DNA of 64,000 nt from contig JAHCJY010000001.1 in the NCBI GenBank assembly GCA_026126065.1, positions 310,001 through 374,000 on the forward strand, in the 5' to 3' direction. Made by a program: the position numbers and the translations under genes. Shown piece after piece: positions 32,492 through 40,494 of this stretch. The stretch is from Bauldia sp. Lineage in GTDB: Bacteria; Pseudomonadota; Alphaproteobacteria; Rhizobiales; Kaistiaceae. The first letter of the stretch is position 1. Each line of letters opens with the position of its first letter. The notes beneath the pieces are model-generated. The model did no database searches, had not been told where the DNA came from, and was given only the letters and a program-made list of their open reading frames with translations.

Positions 32492-33625
32492 ATGAGCGAA
32501 CTGACCAAACCGCTGCATGGGAAGCCGCCGCGGCGGATCGCCGGCATCAGCATCGTCGGAGTTCTCCTGACGCTGCTGGGGCTTGGCCTCGTGGGCGCGG
32601 TTGTCACGACGATCCTCGCCTGGGATCCCGGCACGACCGCGACGGCGCCCATCGAGACGCCGGCTTCGACGGGGGATGTCGTCATCCGGGCGCCCGAGGA
32701 GGGCGGCAATGCCGGCGTCACCATCACGACGCCCGGCGGCGCGCCGGCGAACGGCGCGGGCGTCGTGATTCGGGAGCCGGGCGCGGCTCCCCCGATCGCG
32801 CTGACCACCGAGGTCAACCAGGTGCTGCTCGAATCCGGCCATTACGGCCCCATTCCGCGCATCGGTCCGGACGGCCTCCGGCCGCTCGACGCCTATCTCC
32901 GGCCGCTCCCGCCGGGCGGCATGACCGGCCGGCCGCGGATCGCCATCATCATCGGCGGTCTCGGCCTTGGTCGCGCCGGCACGCAATTGGCGATCGACGT
33001 CCTGCCGCCCGAAATATCGCTGGCGCTTGCGCCCTATGGCGCCAACCTCCGCACCGTCGCGTCCGACGCGCGGGCGGCGGGCCACGAGATATTCCTCCAG
33101 GTGCCGCTCGAGCCGTTCGACTTCCCGGCCAACGATCCGGGCGAGCATACGCTGATCGTCGACGATCCGGCCGCGGCCAACATCGACCGCCTCGAATGGC
33201 TGATGACGCAGTTCAACATGTATGCCGGCGTCGTCACCTATGCCGGCGGACGGTTCACGGGCGAGGCGGAGGCGCTCCAGCCGCTCGTCGGCGAACTGGC
33301 GCGTCGCGGCCTGATGTTCGTCGATGACGGCGCATCGGCCCGCTCGGTGAGCGCAAACGTGTCGGTGGGGGTCGTTGCCTATGCCCGGGCGGACCTCGTC
33401 ATTGATACGGTCGACGACCAGACGGCGGTTGCGAACCGGCTCGCCCAGCTCGAGGCGCTCGCGCAGCAGCGCGGCTTTGCCATCGGCTCGGGCAGCGCCT
33501 TCCCCAGCACGATCGAGGCGGTCCGGGCATGGGCGGCCACGGCCCTGTCGCGCGGCTTTGAGATCGTTCCCGTCACGGCCCTCCGCGTTGACCCGCTCGA
33601 GGGCACGCTCATCCAGGTTCCCTGA
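32492..33625 (+). CDS. divergent polysaccharide deacetylase family protein
   Basis: A 377-residue protein of the YibQ/divergent polysaccharide deacetylase family (PF04748). One N-terminal membrane helix (about residues 19-40, GVLLTLLGLGLVGAVVTT) is followed by a low-complexity Pro/Gly/Thr linker, then the deacetylase-like barrel starting PRIAIIIGGLGLG and containing APYGANLRTVAS. The usual acetyl-hydrolysing Asp/His are altered in this family, so activity is uncertain. Stop overlaps rppH start by 1 base. Confidence 0.88.
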   Translation: MSELTKPLHGKPPRRIAGISIVGVLLTLLGLGLVGAVVTTILAWDPGTTATAPIETPASTGDVVIRAPEEGGNAGVTITTPGGAPANGAGVVIREPGAAPPIALTTEVNQVLLESGHYGPIPRIGPDGLRPLDAYLRPLPPGGMTGRPRIAIIIGGLGLGRAGTQLAIDVLPPEISLALAPYGANLRTVASDARAAGHEIFLQVPLEPFDFPANDPGEHTLIVDDPAAANIDRLEWLMTQFNMYAGVVTYAGGRFTGEAEALQPLVGELARRGLMFVDDGASARSVSANVSVGVVAYARADLVIDTVDDQTAVANRLAQLEALAQQRGFAIGSGSAFPSTIEAVRAWAATALSRGFEIVPVTALRVDPLEGTLIQVP

Positions 33626-34137
33626 TGGTCGACATCGCCACGCTGCCCTACCGCCCGTGCGCAGGCGTCGCGCTCTTCAACAGGCAGGGCCTCGTCTTCG
33701 TCGGCAAGCGAAAGGATGGACCCAACGAGGCGGAGGGCGTCGGCAAATGGTGGCAGATGCCGCAGGGCGGCATAGACGGCGACGAGGACATCGTTGCCGC
33801 CGCCCGGCGCGAGCTGTTCGAGGAGACCAACGTCACCTCGGCGATGCATCTTGGCACCACGGCGGACTGGATCGAGTACGACCTGCCGGCCGATCTCGTC
33901 GGCAAAGCGTGGCGCGGCAAGTACCGCGGCCAGCGCATGCGCTTCGTCGCTTTCCTGTTCGAGGGCCAGGAGTCGGAGATCGATGTCCTCAACCCCGGCG
34001 GCGGCGAGAAACCGGAGTTCGTCCAATGGCGTTGGGAGCGGATCGAGCGGCTCCCCGACCTGATCATCCCGTTCAAGCGGAAGGTCTATGAGGCGGTGGT
34101 GGCCGAGTTCGGGAGGTTTGCGGTGCCACTACGCTGA
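33625..34137 (+). CDS. rppH: RNA 5'-pyrophosphohydrolase RppH
   Basis: A 170-residue Nudix hydrolase removing pyrophosphate from mRNA 5' ends to trigger decay. The Nudix box is GGIDGDEDIVAAARRELFEE, preceded by WWQMPQGG, and the RppH-type PYRPCAGVALFN near the start and YRGQRMRFVAF are present. The ATG overlaps the previous stop. Length and position at the end of the nadD-rppH run are normal. Confidence 0.94.
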   Translation: MVDIATLPYRPCAGVALFNRQGLVFVGKRKDGPNEAEGVGKWWQMPQGGIDGDEDIVAAARRELFEETNVTSAMHLGTTADWIEYDLPADLVGKAWRGKYRGQRMRFVAFLFEGQESEIDVLNPGGGEKPEFVQWRWERIERLPDLIIPFKRKVYEAVVAEFGRFAVPLR

Positions 34138-34248
34138 GGATCGCGTGATGCGCGGCGATCTTTCTTGCAGCAGGTGTGTTCGTACGATCACGTTCCTATC
34201 GGTCAACCCGTGCCATAATCCACGCTCCGGAAATATGGAGGGCAGCCG

Positions 34249-34794
34249 GTGTTCCGCACTGTGAAATTGATCATGGCAGGCTCGGCCATCGCCGCACTTT
34301 CGACCGGTGCCCGCGCCGCGGATTTCGTTCCGGTCGTCGTTCCCCCAGTCCCGCTGGTGGTCCCGGTGCCGGTCGAAACAGGTTTCGACTGGCAGGGCTT
34401 CTACGTGGGTGCGGCTCACTCGGCCGTCTTCTACGAGGGGGCGTTCGGGTGGTACATCCCATCTGGGCAGGTGGGCTACAACCTCACGTTTGGCCGCCTG
34501 CTGCTTGGCGCTCAGGCCAGGGTCGGCGCCTACCTCCTTAGTGGTACAGGGCTCACGCTCCAGGTCGACGCGCGCGCAGGCGTGGCCCTGGATCGTGTCG
34601 CAGTCTACGGATTGTTCGGCGGGCTGGCCTATGGACCAACGCCGCTCAGTTGGTACGCGGTCGGCGGCGTCGGCGTCGAAGTCGCGCTCGGCGATCGGTT
34701 GTCGGTCTTCACGGAGCTCAGACTCGAGGAGGTGTTCACGCCTCCGTTCTACATCCACGCCGTGGTCGGCGTGAACTGGCACCTCGGAAACTAG
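34249..34794 (+). CDS. small outer-membrane beta-barrel protein
   Basis: A 181-residue exported protein. The signal peptide is followed by a Pro/Val-rich linker (VPPVPLVVPVPVETG) and a barrel beginning GFDWQGFYVGAAHSA, with alternating strands and a terminal IHAVVGVNWHLGN that ends near an aromatic residue. A GTG start with GGAGGG before it is used. A -10 element CATAAT lies at 34214. The barrel resembles the second half of the protein at 52445-53557. Function is unknown. Confidence 0.72.
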   Translation: MFRTVKLIMAGSAIAALSTGARAADFVPVVVPPVPLVVPVPVETGFDWQGFYVGAAHSAVFYEGAFGWYIPSGQVGYNLTFGRLLLGAQARVGAYLLSGTGLTLQVDARAGVALDRVAVYGLFGGLAYGPTPLSWYAVGGVGVEVALGDRLSVFTELRLEEVFTPPFYIHAVVGVNWHLGN

Positions 34795-34821
34795 TCGGAA
34801 GTCCGAACGGCGAGGGGCGTC

Positions 34822-35481
34822 TCAGGCGGGAGCGACCGCCCGCTCCTCGGCCGCCTTGCGGATGGCGCCGGCGAGGATGTCGGCGGTCTGTGCGCCGACT
34901 ACGCCGTACTTGTTGCCGATGATGAAGCATGGAACGCCCGTGACGCCGATGCGCTGCGCGGCGGCGATCTCGGCTTCCACGGCGGCGCGGTCATATGGTG
35001 TCGATAGCCGGCGCAGCGTCGTCGTCCGGTCGAGCCCGACGGACTCGGCCGCGTCTGCGAGGATTTCGTGGTTGCCCACGTCGCGGCCATTGACGAAGTA
35101 GTCGGTGAACAGCCGTTCCACCATCGCGTCCTCGTGCCCGGCCTCGCTCGCCCAGCGGACGACACGGTGCGCGTCGATCGTGTTCGGGCTGCGCTTGATG
35201 AGGTCGAAGCGGTAGGGGGCGCCCTCGGCCCGGCCCATCTCCGTCAGACGGTCATGCGAGGCGGCGAGGTCGCGATCGCCGAATTTCTGGCGCATGTACT
35301 CCTGACGGTCGAGCCCGCCCGGCGGAATTGAGGGATCGAGCAGGAAGGGGCGCCAGCGCACCGCGACCGGAACGTCCGGAACGCTTGCGATCGCCGCCTC
35401 GAGACGCCGCTTGCCGATGAAGCACCAGGGGCAGACGACATCGGATACGACATCGATCGACAGCGGGACGGCAGCAGCCAT
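34822..35481 (-). CDS. DsbA-family oxidoreductase, FrnE-like
   Basis: A 219-residue cytoplasmic thioredoxin-fold protein. The redox site is VVCPWCFIGKRRLE near residue 16, followed by the helical insertion of the DsbA/2-hydroxychromene isomerase superfamily, and the cis-proline region TGVPCFIIGNKYGVVGAQ. No signal peptide. FrnE-like proteins act as cytoplasmic disulfide isomerases or in stress response. The ATG start gives family length. Confidence 0.87.
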   Translation of the reverse strand: MAAAVPLSIDVVSDVVCPWCFIGKRRLEAAIASVPDVPVAVRWRPFLLDPSIPPGGLDRQEYMRQKFGDRDLAASHDRLTEMGRAEGAPYRFDLIKRSPNTIDAHRVVRWASEAGHEDAMVERLFTDYFVNGRDVGNHEILADAAESVGLDRTTTLRRLSTPYDRAAVEAEIAAAQRIGVTGVPCFIIGNKYGVVGAQTADILAGAIRKAAEERAVAPA

Positions 35482-35685
35482 GGACAGTACTCGCGCGAGA
35501 GGTTGCAGGCCTAGATGGCCCGCGCCCTCGCGCCGCGCAACGCACGATGGCGTATGACCGGCCTGCCGGTTCAGGCGGTCCTCCGGTCGGGCGGCGAGCC
35601 ACCGATGACGGCCGAACACCGCAATGCGATCCTGCGCAAGGTTGTTTCACGGGCGGTCGCTGGTTAGCGTTCTCGTCCATCGGAG

Positions 35686-36663
35686 TTGCTGCCCTTGCCC
35701 GAGCCCGTTCCCTTTGACGTCCGCCTCCTCGACGTCGGCGATGGCCACCGTCTGCATGTCGAGCAGGTCGGCCGGCCGGACGGCATCCCGGCGGTGTTCC
35801 TTCATGGCGGACCGGGCAGCGGCTGCCGGCCGGGCCAGCGCGAGCTATTCGCGCCCTCGCGCTATCGCGCGGTCCTGTTCGACCAGCGCGGCGCCGGACG
35901 GAGCCTTGCCGAGGAGCGGCTCGCCGCCAACACCACGGCCGACCTCATTGCCGACATCGAGCGGATACGCGAGGCGCTGGAGATCGAGCGCTGGCTCGTC
36001 GTCGGCGGCTCATGGGGCGCAACGCTTGCACTCGCCTACGCCGAGGCGCACCCGGAACGCGTGACGGGCATGGCGCTCCGCGCGGTATTCCTCGGCACGC
36101 GCGCCGAACTGGACTGGGCATTCATCGACGGCCCGAAGCGGCTCCGCCCGGACCTTTTCGCGGACTTCATGGCCGGCCTGCCAGAGTCGGAGCGCGACGA
36201 TCCGCTTCCGGCTTACTGGACACGCATTCTCGATCCGGACCCCGCCGTCCATGGCCCCGCCGCATGGCGCTGGCACGACACCGAGCGCGTCCTGTCGGAA
36301 GCGGCGCCCGCGCGGCAGCGGCTCGTCGCCCCCCCGGCCGGGGGTGGTCTGCCGGCGAGCCCGTTCTTCGAGGCACACTACTTCCGCAACGACTGCTTTC
36401 TCGCTCCGGACCAGCTCCTCGCGGGCACGACTCGCCTCGCCGGTATCCCGGGCATTATCGTCCAGGGTCGCTACGATCTCCTCTGCCCGCCGGCCACGTC
36501 GTTCGCCCTTGCGGCGGCCTGGCGAGGAGCCGAAGTCCGCATCGTCGAAGCGGCGGGACACGCCATGACCGAACCCGGGATCACGCCGGCCCTGCGGTCC
36601 GCAATCGATGAACTGGCCGACCTCTCCTTCGGCGTCGGCGCCCGCAGCGCCGCTTGGGCGTGA
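35686..36663 (+). CDS. prolyl aminopeptidase-like alpha/beta hydrolase
   Basis: A 325-residue serine hydrolase of the S33 family. The oxyanion region FLHGGPGSGCRPG and nucleophile VVGGSWGATLALAYAEAHP are diagnostic; the later acid is in GRYDLLCPP and the histidine in EAAGHAMTEPG. Prolyl aminopeptidase removes N-terminal proline from peptides in the cytoplasm. The TTG start lacks a strong ribosome site, and a second TTG three codons later is an alternative. No functional link to PQQ genes is evident. Confidence 0.85.
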   Translation: MLPLPEPVPFDVRLLDVGDGHRLHVEQVGRPDGIPAVFLHGGPGSGCRPGQRELFAPSRYRAVLFDQRGAGRSLAEERLAANTTADLIADIERIREALEIERWLVVGGSWGATLALAYAEAHPERVTGMALRAVFLGTRAELDWAFIDGPKRLRPDLFADFMAGLPESERDDPLPAYWTRILDPDPAVHGPAAWRWHDTERVLSEAAPARQRLVAPPAGGGLPASPFFEAHYFRNDCFLAPDQLLAGTTRLAGIPGIIVQGRYDLLCPPATSFALAAAWRGAEVRIVEAAGHAMTEPGITPALRSAIDELADLSFGVGARSAAWA

Positions 36664-36812
36664 CGGCGCGGCGACGGCATCACGAAACTGGCATGACGGT
36701 CATCGGCCCAAGGCCGGCCTTGGTTTTCCGGCCCCATAGGGATTCGTAATGGCAGCGATAGAATGACGCAGAACGCCTCCCTCCCTAACTTGAGTGTGCT
36801 GCACCGATTTGA

Positions 36813-36838
36813 CGGTGGAGCGGAGAGCGGCTCCACCG
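36813..36838 (+). promoter_or_regulatory. hairpin in the pqqA leader
   Basis: A perfect 9-bp inverted repeat (CGGTGGAGC / GCTCCACCG) with an 8-base loop lies 24 bases before the pqqA start and ahead of its GGAGGA ribosome site. There is no T-tract, so it is more likely an mRNA leader structure or an operator than a terminator. Confidence 0.5.
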
Positions 36839-36861
36839 CCGCAACCTTGATGGAGGATCTC

Positions 36862-36942
36862 ATGTCCTGGAAGACCCCGAAGATCGCCGAAGTTTGCGTC
36901 GGCATGGAAATCAACATGTACGCTTGCGCCACCCGCAAGTAG
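36862..36942 (+). CDS. pqqA: PQQ precursor peptide PqqA
   Basis: A 26-residue peptide, the substrate from which pyrroloquinoline quinone is made. The conserved Glu and Tyr that are cross-linked by PqqE lie in GMEINMY, with Glu at residue 16 and Tyr at residue 20. The surrounding WKTPKIAEVCVG matches the family. A GGAGGA site precedes the ATG; a second in-frame ATG 12 bases upstream is an alternative start. It is 33 bases before pqqB. Confidence 0.95.
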   Translation: MSWKTPKIAEVCVGMEINMYACATRK

Positions 36943-36975
36943 TCTGACGACCTCCGCCGCAGCCCGATTGGACAA

Positions 36976-37908
36976 ATGCTCCATGTGCTGGTCCTTGGAG
37001 CTGCGGCGGGGGGCGGGCTACCCCAGTGGAATTGCAACTGCCCGGTTTGCCGTATCGCCCGTAGCGAGCACCCGGAACTAAGGTCGACCCAGGCGTCAGT
37101 CGCCGTCAGCGCCGACAGCGAGACCTGGTTTCTCGTTAACGCCGCTCCCGACCTTCGCCAGCAGATAACCGACAATCCGAAACTGCATCCGCGCCACGGC
37201 CTCCGGCACAGCCCGATCGCCGGGATCGTGCTGACCAATGGCGACGTCGATGCGATCGCCGGGTTGCTGCATCTGCGGGAAAGCCAGGCCTTCACCATCT
37301 ACGGGCATGAGAGGGTGCTCTCGGTGCTGCGCGACAACAGCATCTTCAACGTTCTCGACCCGCGCTTCGTGAAGCGCGAGGCGATCGAGCTTGAGGTATC
37401 CGTCACGCTTCGCCGCCCGGACGGGGCCGATTCCGCCATCGAGGTCGTGCCGTTCGCCCTCCCCGGGAAGGTCGCACTCTACCTGGAGGACGAGATGGCC
37501 AGGGAACCCGGCTTCGGCACCAGAGCCGGCGATACGCTGGGTCTCCACATCCGCAACCGCCACAGCGGGGCGCACTTCTATTACCTCGCCGCCTGCGCCG
37601 ATCTTACGCCGGAACTCGCCGAACGGGTCCGCGGGGCGCCGCTCGTCTTCTTCGACGGAACGCTGTGGCGCGACGACGAGATGATCACGCAGGGACTCGG
37701 CACAAAGACCGGCAAGCGCATGGGCCACATGTCGATGTCGGGGCCGGACGGCACGATCGCCCGCTTCGCGCCCCTCGGCGTGGGCCGAAAAGTCTTCCTT
37801 CACATCAACAACTCCAACCCCGCGCTCTTGCCGCACTCGCCCGAGAGGGCTGAACTGCGGCAGGCCGGATGGGAGATCCCGGCAGACGGGACGGAGATCA
37901 CGCTATGA
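36976..37908 (+). CDS. pqqB: PQQ biosynthesis protein PqqB
   Basis: A 310-residue metallo-beta-lactamase-fold protein, thought to hydroxylate the Glu-Tyr intermediate. It begins LHVLVLGAAAGGGLPQWNC and has the PqqB cysteine cluster NCNCPVC and LTNGDVDAIAGLL in place of the canonical zinc HxHxDH loop, as in other PqqB proteins. It overlaps pqqC by 4 bases. Confidence 0.96.
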   Translation: MLHVLVLGAAAGGGLPQWNCNCPVCRIARSEHPELRSTQASVAVSADSETWFLVNAAPDLRQQITDNPKLHPRHGLRHSPIAGIVLTNGDVDAIAGLLHLRESQAFTIYGHERVLSVLRDNSIFNVLDPRFVKREAIELEVSVTLRRPDGADSAIEVVPFALPGKVALYLEDEMAREPGFGTRAGDTLGLHIRNRHSGAHFYYLAACADLTPELAERVRGAPLVFFDGTLWRDDEMITQGLGTKTGKRMGHMSMSGPDGTIARFAPLGVGRKVFLHINNSNPALLPHSPERAELRQAGWEIPADGTEITL

Positions 37909-38654
37909 ACGTCGTGGTACGGCCAAAGGAACTGCAGTCGGCGGCTGAGCTCGAGGCGCGCCTTCGCGAGATTGGCGCCACGCGCTACCACAACCTCCAC
38001 CCCTTCCATAAGCTGCTGCACGGCGGGAAGCTCAACAAGGGTCAGGTCCAGGCCTGGGCGCTCAACCGCTACTATTACCAGTCGTCGATCCCGCTGAAGG
38101 ACGCCGTCGTCATCTCGCGTTTCCGCGACCGCGAGGTCCGGCGCGAATGGATCCACCGGGTCACAGACCATGACGGCATGCCGGGCGGCGAGGGCGGCAT
38201 CGACCGCTGGCTGAAGCTCACGACGGGCCTGGGCCTCGATCCGGAATACGTCGAGTCCACGCAGGGAATCCTCCCGGCGACGCGTTTTGCCGTCGACGCC
38301 TACATCAACTTCGTCCGCGACCGGACGCCGCTCGAAGCCGTCGCCTCCTCGCTGACCGAGCTGTTCGCTCCGGGCATCCACGAGGAACGCATCTCGGGCA
38401 TGCTGGAGCACTACGATTTCATCGACGACAGCGTGATGGGCTACTTCCGGAAGCGCCTCGACCAGGCGCCGCGCGATGCCGCGTTCGCGCTCTCCTTCGT
38501 GAAGGCCAATTCCCATACGCCCGAGGAGCGCGAGGCGGTCTGCAACGCGCTCATCTTCAAGACGCAGGTGCTTTGGGTCCAGCTCGACGCGCTCTATCAT
38601 GCCTATGTCGAGGGACACGTTCCGCCTGGCGCGTTCGTTCCGGACGGCATGTGA
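37905..38654 (+). CDS. pqqC: pyrroloquinoline-quinone synthase PqqC
   Basis: A 249-residue cofactorless oxidase performing the last ring-closing oxidation of PQQ. It has RYHNLHPFHKLLHGG, LNRYYYQSSIPLKDA and the RVTDHDG stretch, all PqqC landmarks of the TenA-like helical fold. Start ATG overlaps pqqB (ATGA). Stop overlaps the pqqD start by one base. Confidence 0.97.
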   Translation: MNVVVRPKELQSAAELEARLREIGATRYHNLHPFHKLLHGGKLNKGQVQAWALNRYYYQSSIPLKDAVVISRFRDREVRREWIHRVTDHDGMPGGEGGIDRWLKLTTGLGLDPEYVESTQGILPATRFAVDAYINFVRDRTPLEAVASSLTELFAPGIHEERISGMLEHYDFIDDSVMGYFRKRLDQAPRDAAFALSFVKANSHTPEEREAVCNALIFKTQVLWVQLDALYHAYVEGHVPPGAFVPDGM

Positions 38655-38977
38655 TGCACGGTGTGGTCGAGCCGATGGCCGACGAGAAGGCGCCGCTCAC
38701 GGAAACGAGCCGGCCCGTACTGCCGCGCTACGCGCGGATGCATTTCGACAAGGTCCGCGGCCGCCACGTCCTCCTGGTTCCGGAGCGCGTGCTGGTTCCG
38801 GACGAGACGGCGGTCGAGATCCTGCAGCTCTGCGACGGCAAGCGGACGATCGGGGAGATCGTCGATGTCCTCGCCGCCAAATACGCCGCCGATCGCGACC
38901 TGATCGGCACCGACGTCATCGCCATGCTGGAGGACCTGCGGGGGCGGGATTTTCTGGTCGTGGTCGAGGGAGACTGA
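38654..38977 (+). CDS. pqqD: PQQ biosynthesis peptide chaperone PqqD
   Basis: A 107-residue chaperone that binds PqqA and presents it to PqqE. It has RPVLPRYARMHFDKVRGRH, PERVLVPDETAVEIL and GKRTIGEIVDVLAAKY, matching the winged-helix-like PqqD fold. The N-terminus is longer than in some species; a start at the second Met (MADEKAP) would shorten it by seven residues. Confidence 0.95.
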   Translation: MHGVVEPMADEKAPLTETSRPVLPRYARMHFDKVRGRHVLLVPERVLVPDETAVEILQLCDGKRTIGEIVDVLAAKYAADRDLIGTDVIAMLEDLRGRDFLVVVEGD

Positions 38978-38980
38978 CCC

Positions 38981-40165
38981 ATGGACGACATCCTCCGCGA
39001 CGATCCGATGGATACGCTGAAGCTGCTCGACAGCACGGCGCCGATCACCCATGTCGACTTCGGCATCCCCGCCGCGGTCCTGGCGGAGATGACGCACCGC
39101 TGCCCGCTGCAGTGCCCCTACTGCTCCAACCCCGTCGAACTCGAACGCTCGAGCGTGGAACTCTCCACCGAGGAATGGAAGAAGGTCATGACGGAGCTCG
39201 CCGAGATCGGCGTTCTCCAGTTCCATTTCTCCGGCGGTGAGCCGACGGTCCGCAAGGACATCGTCGAGCTGGTGAAGCATGCCCGCGCCGTTGGCCTCTA
39301 CACCAACCTCATCACCTCGGCGGTGATGCTGACCGAGGCGAAGGTCAAGGAACTCGCCGATGCCGGGCTCGACCACGCTCAGGTCAGCTTCCAGGGCGCC
39401 GAGTCCGGCGTTGCGGACCGCATCGCAGGCTTCAAGGACGCGCACAAGAAGAAGCTCCAGGCGGCGCAGTGGATCAAGGAGGCCGGCCTGCCGCTGACGG
39501 TGAACGCCGTCATGCACCGCCAGAACCTCCACCAGCTGCCGGACATCATCGAGATGGCGGTGGCAATCGGCGCCAGCCGGCTCGAGGTCGCCAACGTCCA
39601 GTACTACGGCTGGGCCCTGAAGAACCGCGCCGCCCTGATGCCTACGGTCGAGCAGCTCGACGCCACCACCAAGCTCGTCGAGGAGTCGCGAGATCGGCTC
39701 AAGGGCAAGCTCGTCATCGACTACGTCATCCCGGACTACTACGCCGAGCGGCCGAAGAAGTGCATGGGCGGCTGGGGCCGGCAGTTCTTCAACATCTCAC
39801 CCTCGGGCAAGGTGCTGCCGTGCCACGCTGCCGAGAGCATCACGGGCCTCGAATTCGATTCGGTCCGCGGCAACAAGTCGATCGCCTGGATCTGGCAGAA
39901 CTCCGACGCGTTCCAGAAGTACCGTGGCACCGGCTGGATGCCCGAGCCGTGCAAGAGCTGCGACTTCCGCGAGATCGACTGGGGCGGCTGCCGCTGCCAG
40001 GCCTTCGCGCTGACGGGCGATGCCGGCAACACGGATCCCGCCTGCCATCTCTCGCCGCTGCACGACAAGATCTTCAAGCTGGCGCAGACCGAGGCGGCGA
40101 CGGACGTGCGGGAGTTCAAGTATCGCAACTACGCGAACGCGACGCCTAAGGCGGAAGTGAACTAG
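38981..40165 (+). CDS. pqqE: PqqA peptide cyclase PqqE (radical SAM)
   Basis: A 394-residue radical SAM enzyme forming the carbon-carbon bond between Glu and Tyr of PqqA. The CxxxCxxC motif (Cys41, Cys45, Cys48) is in THRCPLQCPYCS. A SPASM/twitch region with extra cysteines follows (KKCMGGWG, VLPCHAAE, PCKSCDFREIDWGGCRC). It begins 3 bases after pqqD. Confidence 0.97.
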   Translation: MDDILRDDPMDTLKLLDSTAPITHVDFGIPAAVLAEMTHRCPLQCPYCSNPVELERSSVELSTEEWKKVMTELAEIGVLQFHFSGGEPTVRKDIVELVKHARAVGLYTNLITSAVMLTEAKVKELADAGLDHAQVSFQGAESGVADRIAGFKDAHKKKLQAAQWIKEAGLPLTVNAVMHRQNLHQLPDIIEMAVAIGASRLEVANVQYYGWALKNRAALMPTVEQLDATTKLVEESRDRLKGKLVIDYVIPDYYAERPKKCMGGWGRQFFNISPSGKVLPCHAAESITGLEFDSVRGNKSIAWIWQNSDAFQKYRGTGWMPEPCKSCDFREIDWGGCRCQAFALTGDAGNTDPACHLSPLHDKIFKLAQTEAATDVREFKYRNYANATPKAEVN

Positions 40166-40279
40166 GCGGGCTGACGTTTGGCTTCGGACCAGGAGGTGGT
40201 CGGCGGCGTGCGCCCCATCGAACCTGATCCGAGAACCAGAGTATTGACCCCGCGACTCGCGCGTAACTAAGCTGCGTTG

Positions 40280-40459
40280 ATGCCCAGAAAGGCCTTCACG
40301 CTGCGCCTCCCTGCCGACCTGATGGCTGCCTCCAAAGAGCAGGCTGCCAGGGAGGGTCTTTCCTTCTCGGCGTTTGTCGAGAAGGTGGTCCGCGGCATCG
40401 TCGAACGCCACCAAGCCAGGCAATCTGAGCCCGGCCCGGAGCACAAAGGGGCTCCTTGA
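40280..40459 (+). CDS. small ribbon-helix-helix-like protein
   Basis: A 59-residue protein. PRKAFTLRLPADLMAASKEQA followed by GLSFSAFVEKVVRGIVER reads as a ribbon-helix-helix DNA-binding fold (beta strand, helix, helix), as in antitoxins. No toxin partner is adjacent. TTGACC (40244-40249) and TAAGCT (40268-40273) could be a promoter with the start site near the ATG, implying leaderless mRNA. Unrecognised beyond the fold. Confidence 0.6.
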   Translation: MPRKAFTLRLPADLMAASKEQAAREGLSFSAFVEKVVRGIVERHQARQSEPGPEHKGAP

Positions 40460-40494
40460 CGCGTCTTTCTGGAACGCTGTTTGGCGGCGCTCCG

